Assembly: GCA_963695835.1 (NCBI GenBank)
Contig: CAVOHR010000001.1
Span: 310,001 to 374,000, forward strand
Reading direction: 5' to 3'
Length of the DNA stretch: 64,000 bases
From: VRUE01 sp963695835
GTDB taxonomy: Bacteria > Actinomycetota > Thermoleophilia > Solirubrobacterales > 70-9
Both the position numbers and the translations under genes were made by a program. Each line of letters begins with the position of its first letter. Position 1 is the first letter of the stretch. The notes under the pieces were generated by a model. It made no database searches and was not told the origin of the DNA. It was given only the letters and a program-made list of their open reading frames with translations. Shown here piece after piece: positions 7,585 to 15,486 of this stretch.

Positions 7585-8526
7585 ATGCGACGCTGGCCCG
7601 ACTTCCTCCTCGTCGGCGCGCCGAAGTGCGCTACGGGGACGATCTACGAGCTGCTCGGGCGGAGCCCGCACGTGTTTCCGGCGCCGAAGGACCAGTACTT
7701 CTTCGGGTCCGACCTCGCCACCACGCAGCCTCGCCTGTCCCCCGCCGAGTACCAGGCCCAGTTCGAGGCCGCCCCTGCGGGCGTCAAGCTCGCCGACGCA
7801 TCGGTCGGCTATCTCTGCTCGGAGCGCGCGGCGGAAGAGATCCACGCCAGCGCGCCGGACGCCAGGATCGTGATCGCGCTGCGCAACCCGCTGGAGGCGA
7901 TCCCCTCCCTGCACCAGCACTGCCTCTACTACGGGCTGGAGGAGATCGAGGATCTCGGCGCCGCGCTGGAGGCGGAGGGCGACCGCGCCGCCGGGCGGCG
8001 CCTGCCTCGCCGCTGCGCCCACCCCTGGATGCTGCTCTACACCCACGTCTACCGCTATGCCGACCAGGTGCAGCGCTACTTCGACGCCTTCGGCCGGGCG
8101 CGCTGCCATGTCGTCGTCCACGACGACTTCCGCGCCGACCCCGAGGCCGCGATGGACGTTCTCTGCTCCTTCCTGGAGCTGCCCGCCGCCGATCGCGCGA
8201 CCGCGCCCGGCGCTCCCGCGAGCCTGCGTGTCAACCGGGCCCGGCGGGCGCGCAGCCGGCGCCTCAGCTCCCTGCTCACCGACCCGCCGCCGCTGGCAAG
8301 GCGGGTCGTGCGCGGTCTGACTCCCCAGCCGCTGCGGCGCCGGGTCGCCGAAAGGGTGCTCGCCGCCAATACCGCCGGCAGTGTGCGGCCCAGCGTCGAT
8401 CCGAACGTGTGCGCCAGGCTGGCGGCCGGCTTCGCCGGTGAGGTGAAGAGCGTCTCCCGCCTGCTCGACCGCGACCTGGGCCACTGGCTCCAGGCCCCGC
8501 AGAAGACCGCGGAGGCGGTCCGCTAG
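7585..8526 (+). CDS. PAPS-dependent sulfotransferase
   Basis: 313 residues. It begins RRWPDFLLVGAPKCATGTIY, a close fit to the 5'-PSB motif of glycan sulfotransferases, with IALRNPLEAIPSLHQHCLY near residue 95 as the 3'-phosphate motif. A basic C-terminal half (RRARSRRLSSLL) is typical of the heparan-type group. A TAGGGT box lies seven bases before the ATG, so it may also have its own leaderless promoter. It is the second of three intact sulfotransferases in the locus and is only distantly similar to the others. Confidence 0.8.
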   Translation: MRRWPDFLLVGAPKCATGTIYELLGRSPHVFPAPKDQYFFGSDLATTQPRLSPAEYQAQFEAAPAGVKLADASVGYLCSERAAEEIHASAPDARIVIALRNPLEAIPSLHQHCLYYGLEEIEDLGAALEAEGDRAAGRRLPRRCAHPWMLLYTHVYRYADQVQRYFDAFGRARCHVVVHDDFRADPEAAMDVLCSFLELPAADRATAPGAPASLRVNRARRARSRRLSSLLTDPPPLARRVVRGLTPQPLRRRVAERVLAANTAGSVRPSVDPNVCARLAAGFAGEVKSVSRLLDRDLGHWLQAPQKTAEAVR

Positions 8527-8530
8527 TCAC

Positions 8531-9631
8531 GTGCCCCGCATCGTCCACCTGATCAGCACGCCCAGCGGCTTCGGCGGCGGCGAGGCGGTGATGGTCGCGC
8601 TGCTGCGGGGCGGCAGCGAGCGCGGCTGGGATCAGGCCGTGCTCAACCCCTTTGCCCGTTCCGCCCACGAGGAGCTGGCCAAGCGCTGCCGCGACTTCGG
8701 CTACGAGGCGTTTCCAGCGCCCGGCGCCCGCCCGCTCGCCCTGCCGGCGACGATGCGGTGGGCCCGGCGGCGGCTGGCCGAGCTGGCGCCCGACGTGCTC
8801 CAGGTCTACCTCGTGCACGCCCTGGTCCTCGCCGCGGCGCTGCCACGCTCGAGCGACGGGGTACGCGTCCTCAGCCACCAGCACGGCATGCACTTCCAGG
8901 CGTCGGGCCGCCGACTCGGGGAGACGCTCGACCGCTTCGCGGGGAGGCGCTTCGACCATGTCGTCGCCTGCTCGGAAGCGGTGCGGGACTTCCTCCTCGA
9001 GACCTACCGCTACCCGCCGGAGCGCGTCACCTGCATCCGCAACGGCTGGTCGGGCACGCCACTGAAACTGCGCCGCGACCCCTGCCCGACGATCGTCTGC
9101 ACCGCCAACTTCCGCGCCCAGAAGGGCCATCCGGTGCTGATCGAGGCCTTCGCCACCGTGTCTGAGCGGATACCCGACGCGCGCCTGGTGCTGCTCGGCG
9201 ACGGAACCGAGCTGCCGGCGGCGCGGCGCCTGGTCGACGAGCTTGGCCTGGCCGACCGGGTCGAGCTTCCCGGTCCCCAGGCCGATGTCTGGCCCTGGCT
9301 CGCGAAGGCCTACGTCTTCGCCCTCGCCTCCCACTACGAGCCGCTCGGGATCGCGGTGCTGGAGGCGATGGCGGCGGGGCTGCCGGTGGTCGCGACCGGG
9401 GTCGACGGCATCAAGGAGCTGGTGCAGCCGGGGGTTACGGGAGAGCTCGTCACCCCGGGCGACCCAGCGGCGATGGCGCGGGCGCTGATCGGGGTCCTCG
9501 AGGATCCCGGCACGGCGATGCGCATGGGAACCGCGGGGCGCGCGGCCGCCGAGGAGGCGCGGATGGACACCTGCGTCGATCGCTACTTCGGGCTCTACGA
9601 GCGCCTGCTCGCCGAGCGGGACAATGCCTGA
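8531..9631 (+). CDS. GT4 family glycosyltransferase
   Basis: 366 residues from GTG 8531, four bases after the sulfotransferase stop. It has the N-terminal glycine-rich loop STPSGFGGGEAVM, the central ANFRAQKGHPVLIEAF hinge segment, LLGDGTELPAARRL, and the GT4 nucleotide-sugar site ASHYEPLGIAVLEAMAAGLP with an E-x7-E spacing. Together these give a retaining GT-B enzyme. It probably adds one sugar of the repeat unit on the cytoplasmic face. It overlaps the next start by eight bases, so the two glycosyltransferases are likely made together. Confidence 0.85.
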   Translation: MPRIVHLISTPSGFGGGEAVMVALLRGGSERGWDQAVLNPFARSAHEELAKRCRDFGYEAFPAPGARPLALPATMRWARRRLAELAPDVLQVYLVHALVLAAALPRSSDGVRVLSHQHGMHFQASGRRLGETLDRFAGRRFDHVVACSEAVRDFLLETYRYPPERVTCIRNGWSGTPLKLRRDPCPTIVCTANFRAQKGHPVLIEAFATVSERIPDARLVLLGDGTELPAARRLVDELGLADRVELPGPQADVWPWLAKAYVFALASHYEPLGIAVLEAMAAGLPVVATGVDGIKELVQPGVTGELVTPGDPAAMARALIGVLEDPGTAMRMGTAGRAAAEEARMDTCVDRYFGLYERLLAERDNA

Positions 9632-10751
9632 GGTGGCGGGCCGGGTCGTGATGTTCACGCCGTCGGCCTCGCATGAGGGCGGCGCCGGCAAGCACACGCG
9701 CACGATCGCCACCGGCCTCGCCGATCGCGGCTGGGACGTGACCGTGATCGCCCGCGAATCGGAGGGACGCCGGCTGGTCCGGTCGCGGGTCGGGGGGGCA
9801 AGGCTGATCGAGATTCCCGGCTTCGGCCGTCGCCGGCTGGGCGCGGTCGCCTTCCTCGCCCTCGCCATCCCGCTCGGCCTGGCGCGCGGGCGCCGAGCCG
9901 TCTTCGTATCGCTCGAACTGGCCTCGCAAGGGCTCGTGGCCGCGACCTGCGCCACGCTTGCGCGCCGCCGCTACGTCGGCTTCAGCTTCTCGAGCGGGCG
10001 CTGCGGCGAAATCGAGCACTTCCGCGCCTCGCGCCTCTGGCCGATGCGGCGAGCGCTGCTGCGCCGCGCCACCTACCTGGTGGGGCAGACCCCGGCGGCG
10101 GCAGCCGAGCTCGGGGCAATCGTCGAGGAGGCGCGGCTGGCGGTGGTGCCGACGCCGGTCGAGGCGGTCGACCCGCCGCCGCTGAGCGGAGAGCCGCGGG
10201 CCCTGTTCACCGGCAGGCTGACCGCCGGCAAGGGCCTCGACCGCCTGCTCGACGCCTGGGAGCTGGTGCTCGACCGAGTCCCCGGCGCCCGGCTGACGAT
10301 CACCGGCAGCTCGGAGGGCTCGGGCTGGGGCTGGCCGCCGGTAGAGGACGAGCTGCGGCGCCGGGTCGCCGCCTCGCCGCGGCTGCGCGACTCGGTCGAG
10401 TTCACCGGTTGGGTCTCCGACGTCGCCGGCCTGCTCGCCGCCAACGACATCTACGTCTACCCCAGCCTCAGCGAGGGGATGTCGAACGCCCTGCTGGAGG
10501 CCGGCTCCTGGCTGCGGGTCATCGTCGCCTCCGACCTGCCGGCCAACCGGGCGGTCCTCGGCGAGAGCTACCCGCTGCTCTTCGGGGTCGGCGACGTCGA
10601 GGCGATCGCAACGCGCCTGCTCGAGGCGCTCCGCGACGAGGGGGCGCGCGGCGAGGCCGTCGAGCAGATCCGCGCCCGCATGCCGAACTTCTACGCCGAT
10701 GCCGTGCTGGACCGGATCGAGGACCTCCTCGGGGAACCGGGGAAGCGTTGA
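9624..10751 (+). CDS. GT4 family glycosyltransferase
   Basis: 375 residues. N-terminal FTPSASHEGGAGKHTRTIATG is the GT4 acceptor-side loop. Further on are ALFTGRLTAGKGLDRLLDAW, VEFTGWVSDVAGLLAANDIY and VYPSLSEGMSNALLEAGSWL, the usual C-terminal order. The second acidic residue of E-x7-E is replaced within EAGSWLRVIV, so catalysis may differ or the sugar donor be unusual. The stop overlaps a TTG start of the next gene (TTGA). Confidence 0.8.
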   Translation: MPEVAGRVVMFTPSASHEGGAGKHTRTIATGLADRGWDVTVIARESEGRRLVRSRVGGARLIEIPGFGRRRLGAVAFLALAIPLGLARGRRAVFVSLELASQGLVAATCATLARRRYVGFSFSSGRCGEIEHFRASRLWPMRRALLRRATYLVGQTPAAAAELGAIVEEARLAVVPTPVEAVDPPPLSGEPRALFTGRLTAGKGLDRLLDAWELVLDRVPGARLTITGSSEGSGWGWPPVEDELRRRVAASPRLRDSVEFTGWVSDVAGLLAANDIYVYPSLSEGMSNALLEAGSWLRVIVASDLPANRAVLGESYPLLFGVGDVEAIATRLLEALRDEGARGEAVEQIRARMPNFYADAVLDRIEDLLGEPGKR

Positions 10752-12340
10752 TCGAGGTCGCCCTCGCCCTGCCGCCGGGGCCCGCCGCGGCCTGGATCGA
10801 CGAGGTTGCCGGCGCCCTCCGCGACTCACCCGCGACCGCCCTTGCCGGGGTAGTCGAGTCAACGGAGACGCCCGGCGGAGCCCTGGGGCTCTGGCCGCGC
10901 CTCTACGCGGCGCTCGACCGCCGCCTCTTCGACCTCGGCGCGGATGACGCCCTGCGGCCCGGCGAGGGCATCACCGACTCGCTGCCGCGGCTGGAGCCCG
11001 GCCCAGCGGGGCTCGACTCGGTCGACCTGCTCGTCGACCTCACGCTTGCCGGCGCTCCCGGGCCTCAGCAGGACGGGCCGCGGCCCCACGCCACCTGGAC
11101 CGTCCACCTTGGCGACGCCGGCGGTGCCGACAGCCTCGCGAAGGCGTTCGCGAGCGCGGCGCCCTGCTACTCGGCCTCGCTCTGGGTGCGCACCGCAGGC
11201 GAGGCCGAGCCGGCCCTGGCCGAGATCTCGGTCGGCCGCCTCGACGAGATTTCCCTGCACAGGAACCTCAGCCGCGGCTGCTGGCGCGCCGCGGCCCTTG
11301 TCCAGCGGCGGCTGGCGGCGCTCGGGCGCGGGGACGGTCCGGGGGATCGTGAGCCCCTTGAGCACCTAGAGGGGAGCGAGGCGCCGCAACGCGGCGGACG
11401 TTTCCGGCCGCGCCGTGCCCCGAGCCCGCCAGCGGTTGTCGCCAGGATGGCCCGCCGGCGCGCCCAGACTCGTTTCCTGCACGACTGCTGGAAGATCCGG
11501 CTGCGCCGTGCCACCGCCGGCCCGCCGCAGCCCGCCGCTGCCGGGGAGGACGTGCGCGAGCTGATCCCGCCGCCCGGCCGGTTCTACGCCGACCCCTTCC
11601 TGGTCGAGGCCGAGGGCCGCTTCCACCTCCTCTTCGAGGAGTACATCAGCGCCGAGCAGCGCGGCACGATCTCCGCCGCCACGCTCGACGCCGACGGGTG
11701 GCCCGGGCCGGTGCGGCGGGCGCTCGACGCGCCCCACCACCTCTCCTACCCCTTCGCCTTCGAACACGGCGGCGAGCACTTCATGGTCCCCGAGTCGGCC
11801 GCCGCTGGCACGGTCGAGCTCTACCGGGCGACGCGCCTGCCGGACCGCTGGCAGCACGCCGGCACCCTGCTGACGGGTCTGACGGCATACGACCCGACGC
11901 TGCTCGAGCACGCGGGCCGCTTCTGGCTCTGGGTCGCGACCGCGCCCCGCGCCGGGGTCGACGCCGACGAGCTGCGGCTGTTCTCCTCGCCGGACCTGCT
12001 CGGCCCCTACAGCCCCCATCCACTCAACCCGGTTCTCACCGACGTACGCCGTGCCCGGCCGGCCGGCGGCATCCTCAGCCTGGACGGCGAACTGCTGCGC
12101 CCTACCCAGGACGGGGCGGAAGGCTACGGGGGCAGGGTTCGCTGGCGGCGAATCGAGCATCTCGACCCGGACGACTACCGCGAGACAGACGCCGGCTTCC
12201 TGGAGCCGCCCCCGCAGGGTGGCTTTAGCGGCCTGCACACATTCAACCGTTTTCGGGGCTGGGAGGCATTCGATCTGTTGGAGCGCCGGCGTCGGCACCA
12301 GCACCGACGGGTGCTCGATCGGATCGGGGCCGTGTCTTGA
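10748..12340 (+). CDS. GINT1-like protein with GH43-fold domain
   Basis: 530 residues from a TTG start coupled to the previous stop. The second half, from about residue 270, has FYADPFLVEAEGRFHLLFEE, YPFAFEHGGEHFMVPES and YDPTLLEHAGRFWLWVAT, a five-bladed beta-propeller pattern found in the N-terminal domain of plant glucosamine inositolphosphorylceramide transferase (GINT1) and in many bacterial proteins of glycan loci. The first half is a poorly recognisable domain that contains LVDLTLAG and a long Arg-rich linker. Its role in bacteria is unproven; position suggests a sugar-handling or transferase function in repeat-unit assembly. Confidence 0.6.
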   Translation: MIEVALALPPGPAAAWIDEVAGALRDSPATALAGVVESTETPGGALGLWPRLYAALDRRLFDLGADDALRPGEGITDSLPRLEPGPAGLDSVDLLVDLTLAGAPGPQQDGPRPHATWTVHLGDAGGADSLAKAFASAAPCYSASLWVRTAGEAEPALAEISVGRLDEISLHRNLSRGCWRAAALVQRRLAALGRGDGPGDREPLEHLEGSEAPQRGGRFRPRRAPSPPAVVARMARRRAQTRFLHDCWKIRLRRATAGPPQPAAAGEDVRELIPPPGRFYADPFLVEAEGRFHLLFEEYISAEQRGTISAATLDADGWPGPVRRALDAPHHLSYPFAFEHGGEHFMVPESAAAGTVELYRATRLPDRWQHAGTLLTGLTAYDPTLLEHAGRFWLWVATAPRAGVDADELRLFSSPDLLGPYSPHPLNPVLTDVRRARPAGGILSLDGELLRPTQDGAEGYGGRVRWRRIEHLDPDDYRETDAGFLEPPPQGGFSGLHTFNRFRGWEAFDLLERRRRHQHRRVLDRIGAVS

Positions 12341-12371
12341 GCCCTTTTTTACCACTACCATCGCGGCACCC

Positions 12372-13120
12372 ATGCTGGACTCGCTGAGCCGCCCCCTGCG
12401 CAGGGCGTACGGTCACCCGGCCCTCTACCGGGGGAGCCGCCTCGAATGCCCGATCTGCGGCGGCAGGTTCCGCAGGATGCGTCACGGCCGGGGCCGTCGC
12501 GACGTGCAGTGCCCGCGCTGCGGCTCCTACGAGCGTGTACGCGCTCTGTGGCTGTTCCTCCGCGACCAAACCGACCTCACGCGTGGGAACCACCGCGTCC
12601 TGCACTTCGCCCCCGAGCCAAGCATCGCCGCGGCGATCGAGGCCCTGCCGGGAGCCGATTACCTCAGCGTCGACATCACCCCCGGGGTGGCGATGGAGGT
12701 CGTCGACATCACCGCGATCCCCCACCCCGAAGACTCCTTCGACGCGGTCATCTGCAGCCATGTGCTCGAGCACGTCCCCGAGGACCGCAAAGCGATGAGC
12801 GAGGTCCTCCGCGTGCTGCGACCGGGCGGCGCCGCCTACTTCATGCAGCCCGTCGACTTCGAGCAGGCCGAGACCTACGAAGACCCCTTGATCGTCACGC
12901 CCGAGGAGCGGCAACGCGCCTTCGGCCAGTACAACCACGTGCGCGTCTACGGCCGCGACATACACGAGCGGCTGAGCAGCGCCGGATTCGACGTCGTCGA
13001 GCGTGTCGCTACACCGAGGAGCTCGAACCGGCCGAGCGGGCCCGCTACGCGCTACAGGACGGCGGCGCCACCGAACGCGAGGACGTCGTCTTCGTCGCCA
13101 CGAAGCCAGCTCACTCCTGA
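12372..13120 (+). pseudogene. Class I SAM methyltransferase with zinc-ribbon, frameshifted near its end
   Basis: From ATG 12372 the frame shows a zinc ribbon (CPICGGRF ... CPRCGSYERVRALW), then VLHFAPEPSIAAAIEAL, DYLSVDI, FDAVICSHVLEHV and VLRPGGAAYFMQPV, a standard methyltransferase order. After DVVERV (about 13006) the frame drifts into low-complexity residues. The natural ending RYTEELEPAERARYALQDGG, EDVVFVATKP, stop at 13118-13120 is found in another frame. Inserting one C in the run at 13004-13009 would restore a 248-residue protein. This is either a real inactivating deletion or a sequencing error. The last codons overlap the flippase end. Confidence 0.7.
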
Positions 13121-14550
13121 ACTAGGGCCTCGCCCGCCGCCTTCCTGCGCGGGGCGACCTCGCGAACGACGACGGCCACCAGCGCCAGGCCGACGAGGCC
13201 GGCGAGCGCCACCCGCACGGCATCGCCCGCGAGCGTGCCGGGCAGGGCGAGGGCGACGGCGACCAGCGCCATCCCGAGGCCGTAGTGGGCCAGCTCCCAG
13301 GACCAGCGCCAGGGCACGTGCGCGACCCGGCCTGCCACGATGTCGATCATCACCGCCTCGAGGCCGATCGCCAGCACGGTCGCGGCGCCGGCGCCGATCA
13401 AGCCAAACGGCGGCAGCAGCACCACGACCAGCGCCAGGTTGAAGATCGCCGCCGCCGGCGTGATCCAGGCCAGCGGCCTGGTGTGTTTGGTCCAGAAGAG
13501 CACCTGGCTGCGCGGCATGCAGGTGGACCAGGGCAGAGCGGAGAGGGCCAGCACAGCGGCGATCTCGGCGAGGAAGGTCGGGTCGTAGCTGGCCGGCGCC
13601 AAGATCGACAGCATTGGCCGCGCCAGCAGCGCGATCACGCCGCAGGCGAGGGCGGCCAGCCGCGTGACCAGCGCCGCCGTCTCCGCCAGCGACTTCCAGC
13701 GCAGATGATCGGCGGCGGAGAAGGTGATCGGAAGCCAGGCGTTCTGCAACGAGGAGAGGAAGTTCATGCCCAGCGCACCGACCGCGTAGGAGATCTGGTA
13801 CTTGCCGACGGCACTGAGCCCTGCCATGAACTGGATCACAATCCGGTCGCCCAGAGCGAGGACGAAGATCGAGAGGGTGTTCGGAACCGTCGGGATCCCG
13901 TAGGCGAGCGCGCTGCGAAGAGCCCGCCGCGGCGCTGGCCGGGCGCCGATCGCCCGGGTGAGCGAAGCGGCGATCAGCGCGGCTATCGCCATCGCCGCTC
14001 CGTAGCCGAGCAGGTAGGCGACCGGGCTGCGGCTGAGCGACAGGACGAGGATACCCAGGAGCTGGGCGCCGAAGTTCGCGGTCAGGGTTATGCAGATGAA
14101 CGAGGCTGGCCGTTCCTGGACCCGGAGCAGCGCGAGCGATGCGGCGTTGACGGCTCCGGGCAGCGCGATGGCGATGCCGAGCAAGATCGCTCCAGGTTCG
14201 TCCGGGACCAGCAGGGGCGCCCAGACGAGCGCGGTGAGAAGCACCAGCACGGTTGCGCCCAGGGCAAGCAGGGCGGCGCTCACGATCAACGCCCGCGCCG
14301 ACGCCTTGCCGTCGCCCTCCGTGTCGAAGTAAGTCCTGGTCACCGCGGCGGGCAGGCCAAGCGTCGCGAGCGTCGCGACGAAAAGCTGGATCGTCAGCGC
14401 CAGCGCGACCGTCCCGTACTCGGCCGGCCCGAGGAGGCGGGTCACGATCGGGATCGAGAGGGCGGAACCGGAAAGCTGGAGCACCGTGCCCAGCGTGTAG
14501 ACGGAGCCCTTGCCCAGCAGGTGCTTTCCCTGCCGCGCGCTAGCGCTCAT
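13111..14550 (-). CDS. Wzx-type polysaccharide flippase
   Basis: 479-residue integral membrane protein with about 12-14 hydrophobic segments and the family start GKGSVYTLGTVLQLSGSAL, IPIVTRLLGPAEYGTVALAL, typical of the oligosaccharide flippase (MVF/MATE-like) superfamily. It would move lipid-linked repeat units across the membrane to the polymerase coded at 2479. It is transcribed against the upstream run and its 3' end overlaps the frameshifted methyltransferase by ten bases. A short frame ending at 14538 overlaps its ATG, so it may have been translationally coupled to a gene now lost. Confidence 0.85.
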   Translation of the reverse strand: MSASARQGKHLLGKGSVYTLGTVLQLSGSALSIPIVTRLLGPAEYGTVALALTIQLFVATLATLGLPAAVTRTYFDTEGDGKASARALIVSAALLALGATVLVLLTALVWAPLLVPDEPGAILLGIAIALPGAVNAASLALLRVQERPASFICITLTANFGAQLLGILVLSLSRSPVAYLLGYGAAMAIAALIAASLTRAIGARPAPRRALRSALAYGIPTVPNTLSIFVLALGDRIVIQFMAGLSAVGKYQISYAVGALGMNFLSSLQNAWLPITFSAADHLRWKSLAETAALVTRLAALACGVIALLARPMLSILAPASYDPTFLAEIAAVLALSALPWSTCMPRSQVLFWTKHTRPLAWITPAAAIFNLALVVVLLPPFGLIGAGAATVLAIGLEAVMIDIVAGRVAHVPWRWSWELAHYGLGMALVAVALALPGTLAGDAVRVALAGLVGLALVAVVVREVAPRRKAAGEALVQE

Positions 14551-14645
14551 GGATGGCGCGGCAGAGGACCAGGCCCTCCGGGTAGTCGGCGATGAGGCGC
14601 AAGCCGCGCAAGCCTAGCGTCGCGCCCTCCGGGCCGTGGGCCCGC
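14538..14645 (-). CDS. Short unrecognised frame, probable 3' remnant of a lost gene
   Basis: A 35-codon frame from GTG 14645 ends within the flippase start (CATGAGCGCTAG). The product contains GPEGATLGLRGLRLIADYPEG and LVLCRAIHER; codon choice is good for this genome. The frame stays open upstream only to about 14717, where it runs into the AAC(3) gene on the other strand. It could be the tail of a gene cut off when the 14.7-19.4 kb block arrived. I recognise no family. Confidence 0.3.
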
Positions 14646-14685
14646 ACTATGATCAGGTGCCGTGGGCTCCGCCTGCTCGCTAGCT

Positions 14686-14717
14686 CAAAAAAGTATGAAC
14701 CCAAAAAAGTACGAACC
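14686..14717. repeat. Two 16-bp tandem units with A6 tracts at the AAC(3) start
   Basis: CAAAAAAGTATGAACC is followed directly by CAAAAAAGTACGAACC, one base different. The first unit contains ATG 14695, one of the possible starts of the following gene. A6 runs in such a GC-rich setting stand out and could slip during replication. Confidence 0.7.
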
Positions 14718-15486
14718 TATGGACAGGCTGAGCCTCGACGTCCAGGAGCTCTCTGCAGCCTTTGGCGAGATCGGCGTCGAGAGCGGCGACACGCTGCTCG
14801 TCCACAGTTCCTACAAGAGCCTGGGACAGGTCGAGGATGGGCCGAACACCGTGATCGAGGCTCTCCGCGGCGCACTCGGCGACCAAGGCACCCTGATCGT
14901 GCCGACGTTCAATTTCGCCTTCTGCGAGGGCGAGCCGTTCGACGCCCGCAGCACGCCATCACGTATGGGCGTGCTCACGGAGATCGTGCGGCAGATGCCC
15001 GACGCAACGCGCGTCGAGCACCCGATCTACTCGTTCGCGGTCGTCGGCGCGCTCGCCGGGGAGGCGGCGGCGACCTCGGACCCGAGCAGCTACGGCCGGG
15101 ACTCGCTGTTCGGTCGCTTGCGCGACTGGGATGGCAAGATCATGATCATCGGGCTCCCCTATAACCACTCCATGACCTTCTTTCATCACGTAGAGGAGAT
15201 GCACGGAGTCGACTACCGCTACATGAAGTCGTTCACGGGCACGGTCACCGATGTGGACGGTCGTTCCCGCGAGCGTACCGTTACGATGCTCGTGCGCGAC
15301 CTGGACCGTGGAGTCGTGACGGCGGTGGACGCGATGGGCGAGCTACTCGCCAACAAGGGCATCATCCGGACAAGCCAGATCGGGGATGCCAAGGTTCGTC
15401 TCATGCGCGCACGGGACGTCTTCGATGCAACCGCCAAGGCGATGCGACACGAGCCGCGCCTGCTCTACACGATCGAGTCGTCATGA
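14695..15486 (+). CDS. AAC(3)-family N-acetyltransferase
   Basis: About 263 residues. The AAC(3) fold is seen from LLVHSSYKSLGQVEDGPNTV (acetyl-CoA side), TLIVPTFNF, the DARSTPSRMGVLTEIVRQM helix and VEHPIYSFAVVGALA, and IGLPYNHSMTFFHHVE. Despite the name, many members act in sugar biosynthesis clusters rather than on aminoglycosides. Here it precedes a DUF4910 protein, a cytidylyltransferase and an aldo/keto reductase, so acetylation of an amino sugar is the better guess. ATG 14695 and ATG 14719 are both possible and neither has a clear ribosome site. The stop overlaps the next start (ATGA). Confidence 0.75.
   Translation: MNPKKYEPMDRLSLDVQELSAAFGEIGVESGDTLLVHSSYKSLGQVEDGPNTVIEALRGALGDQGTLIVPTFNFAFCEGEPFDARSTPSRMGVLTEIVRQMPDATRVEHPIYSFAVVGALAGEAAATSDPSSYGRDSLFGRLRDWDGKIMIIGLPYNHSMTFFHHVEEMHGVDYRYMKSFTGTVTDVDGRSRERTVTMLVRDLDRGVVTAVDAMGELLANKGIIRTSQIGDAKVRLMRARDVFDATAKAMRHEPRLLYTIESS

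Noticed and set aside
14695..15486. Aminoglycoside resistance gene
   Set aside because: The fold is AAC(3)-like, but the coupling to sugar-pathway genes makes a biosynthetic role far more likely.
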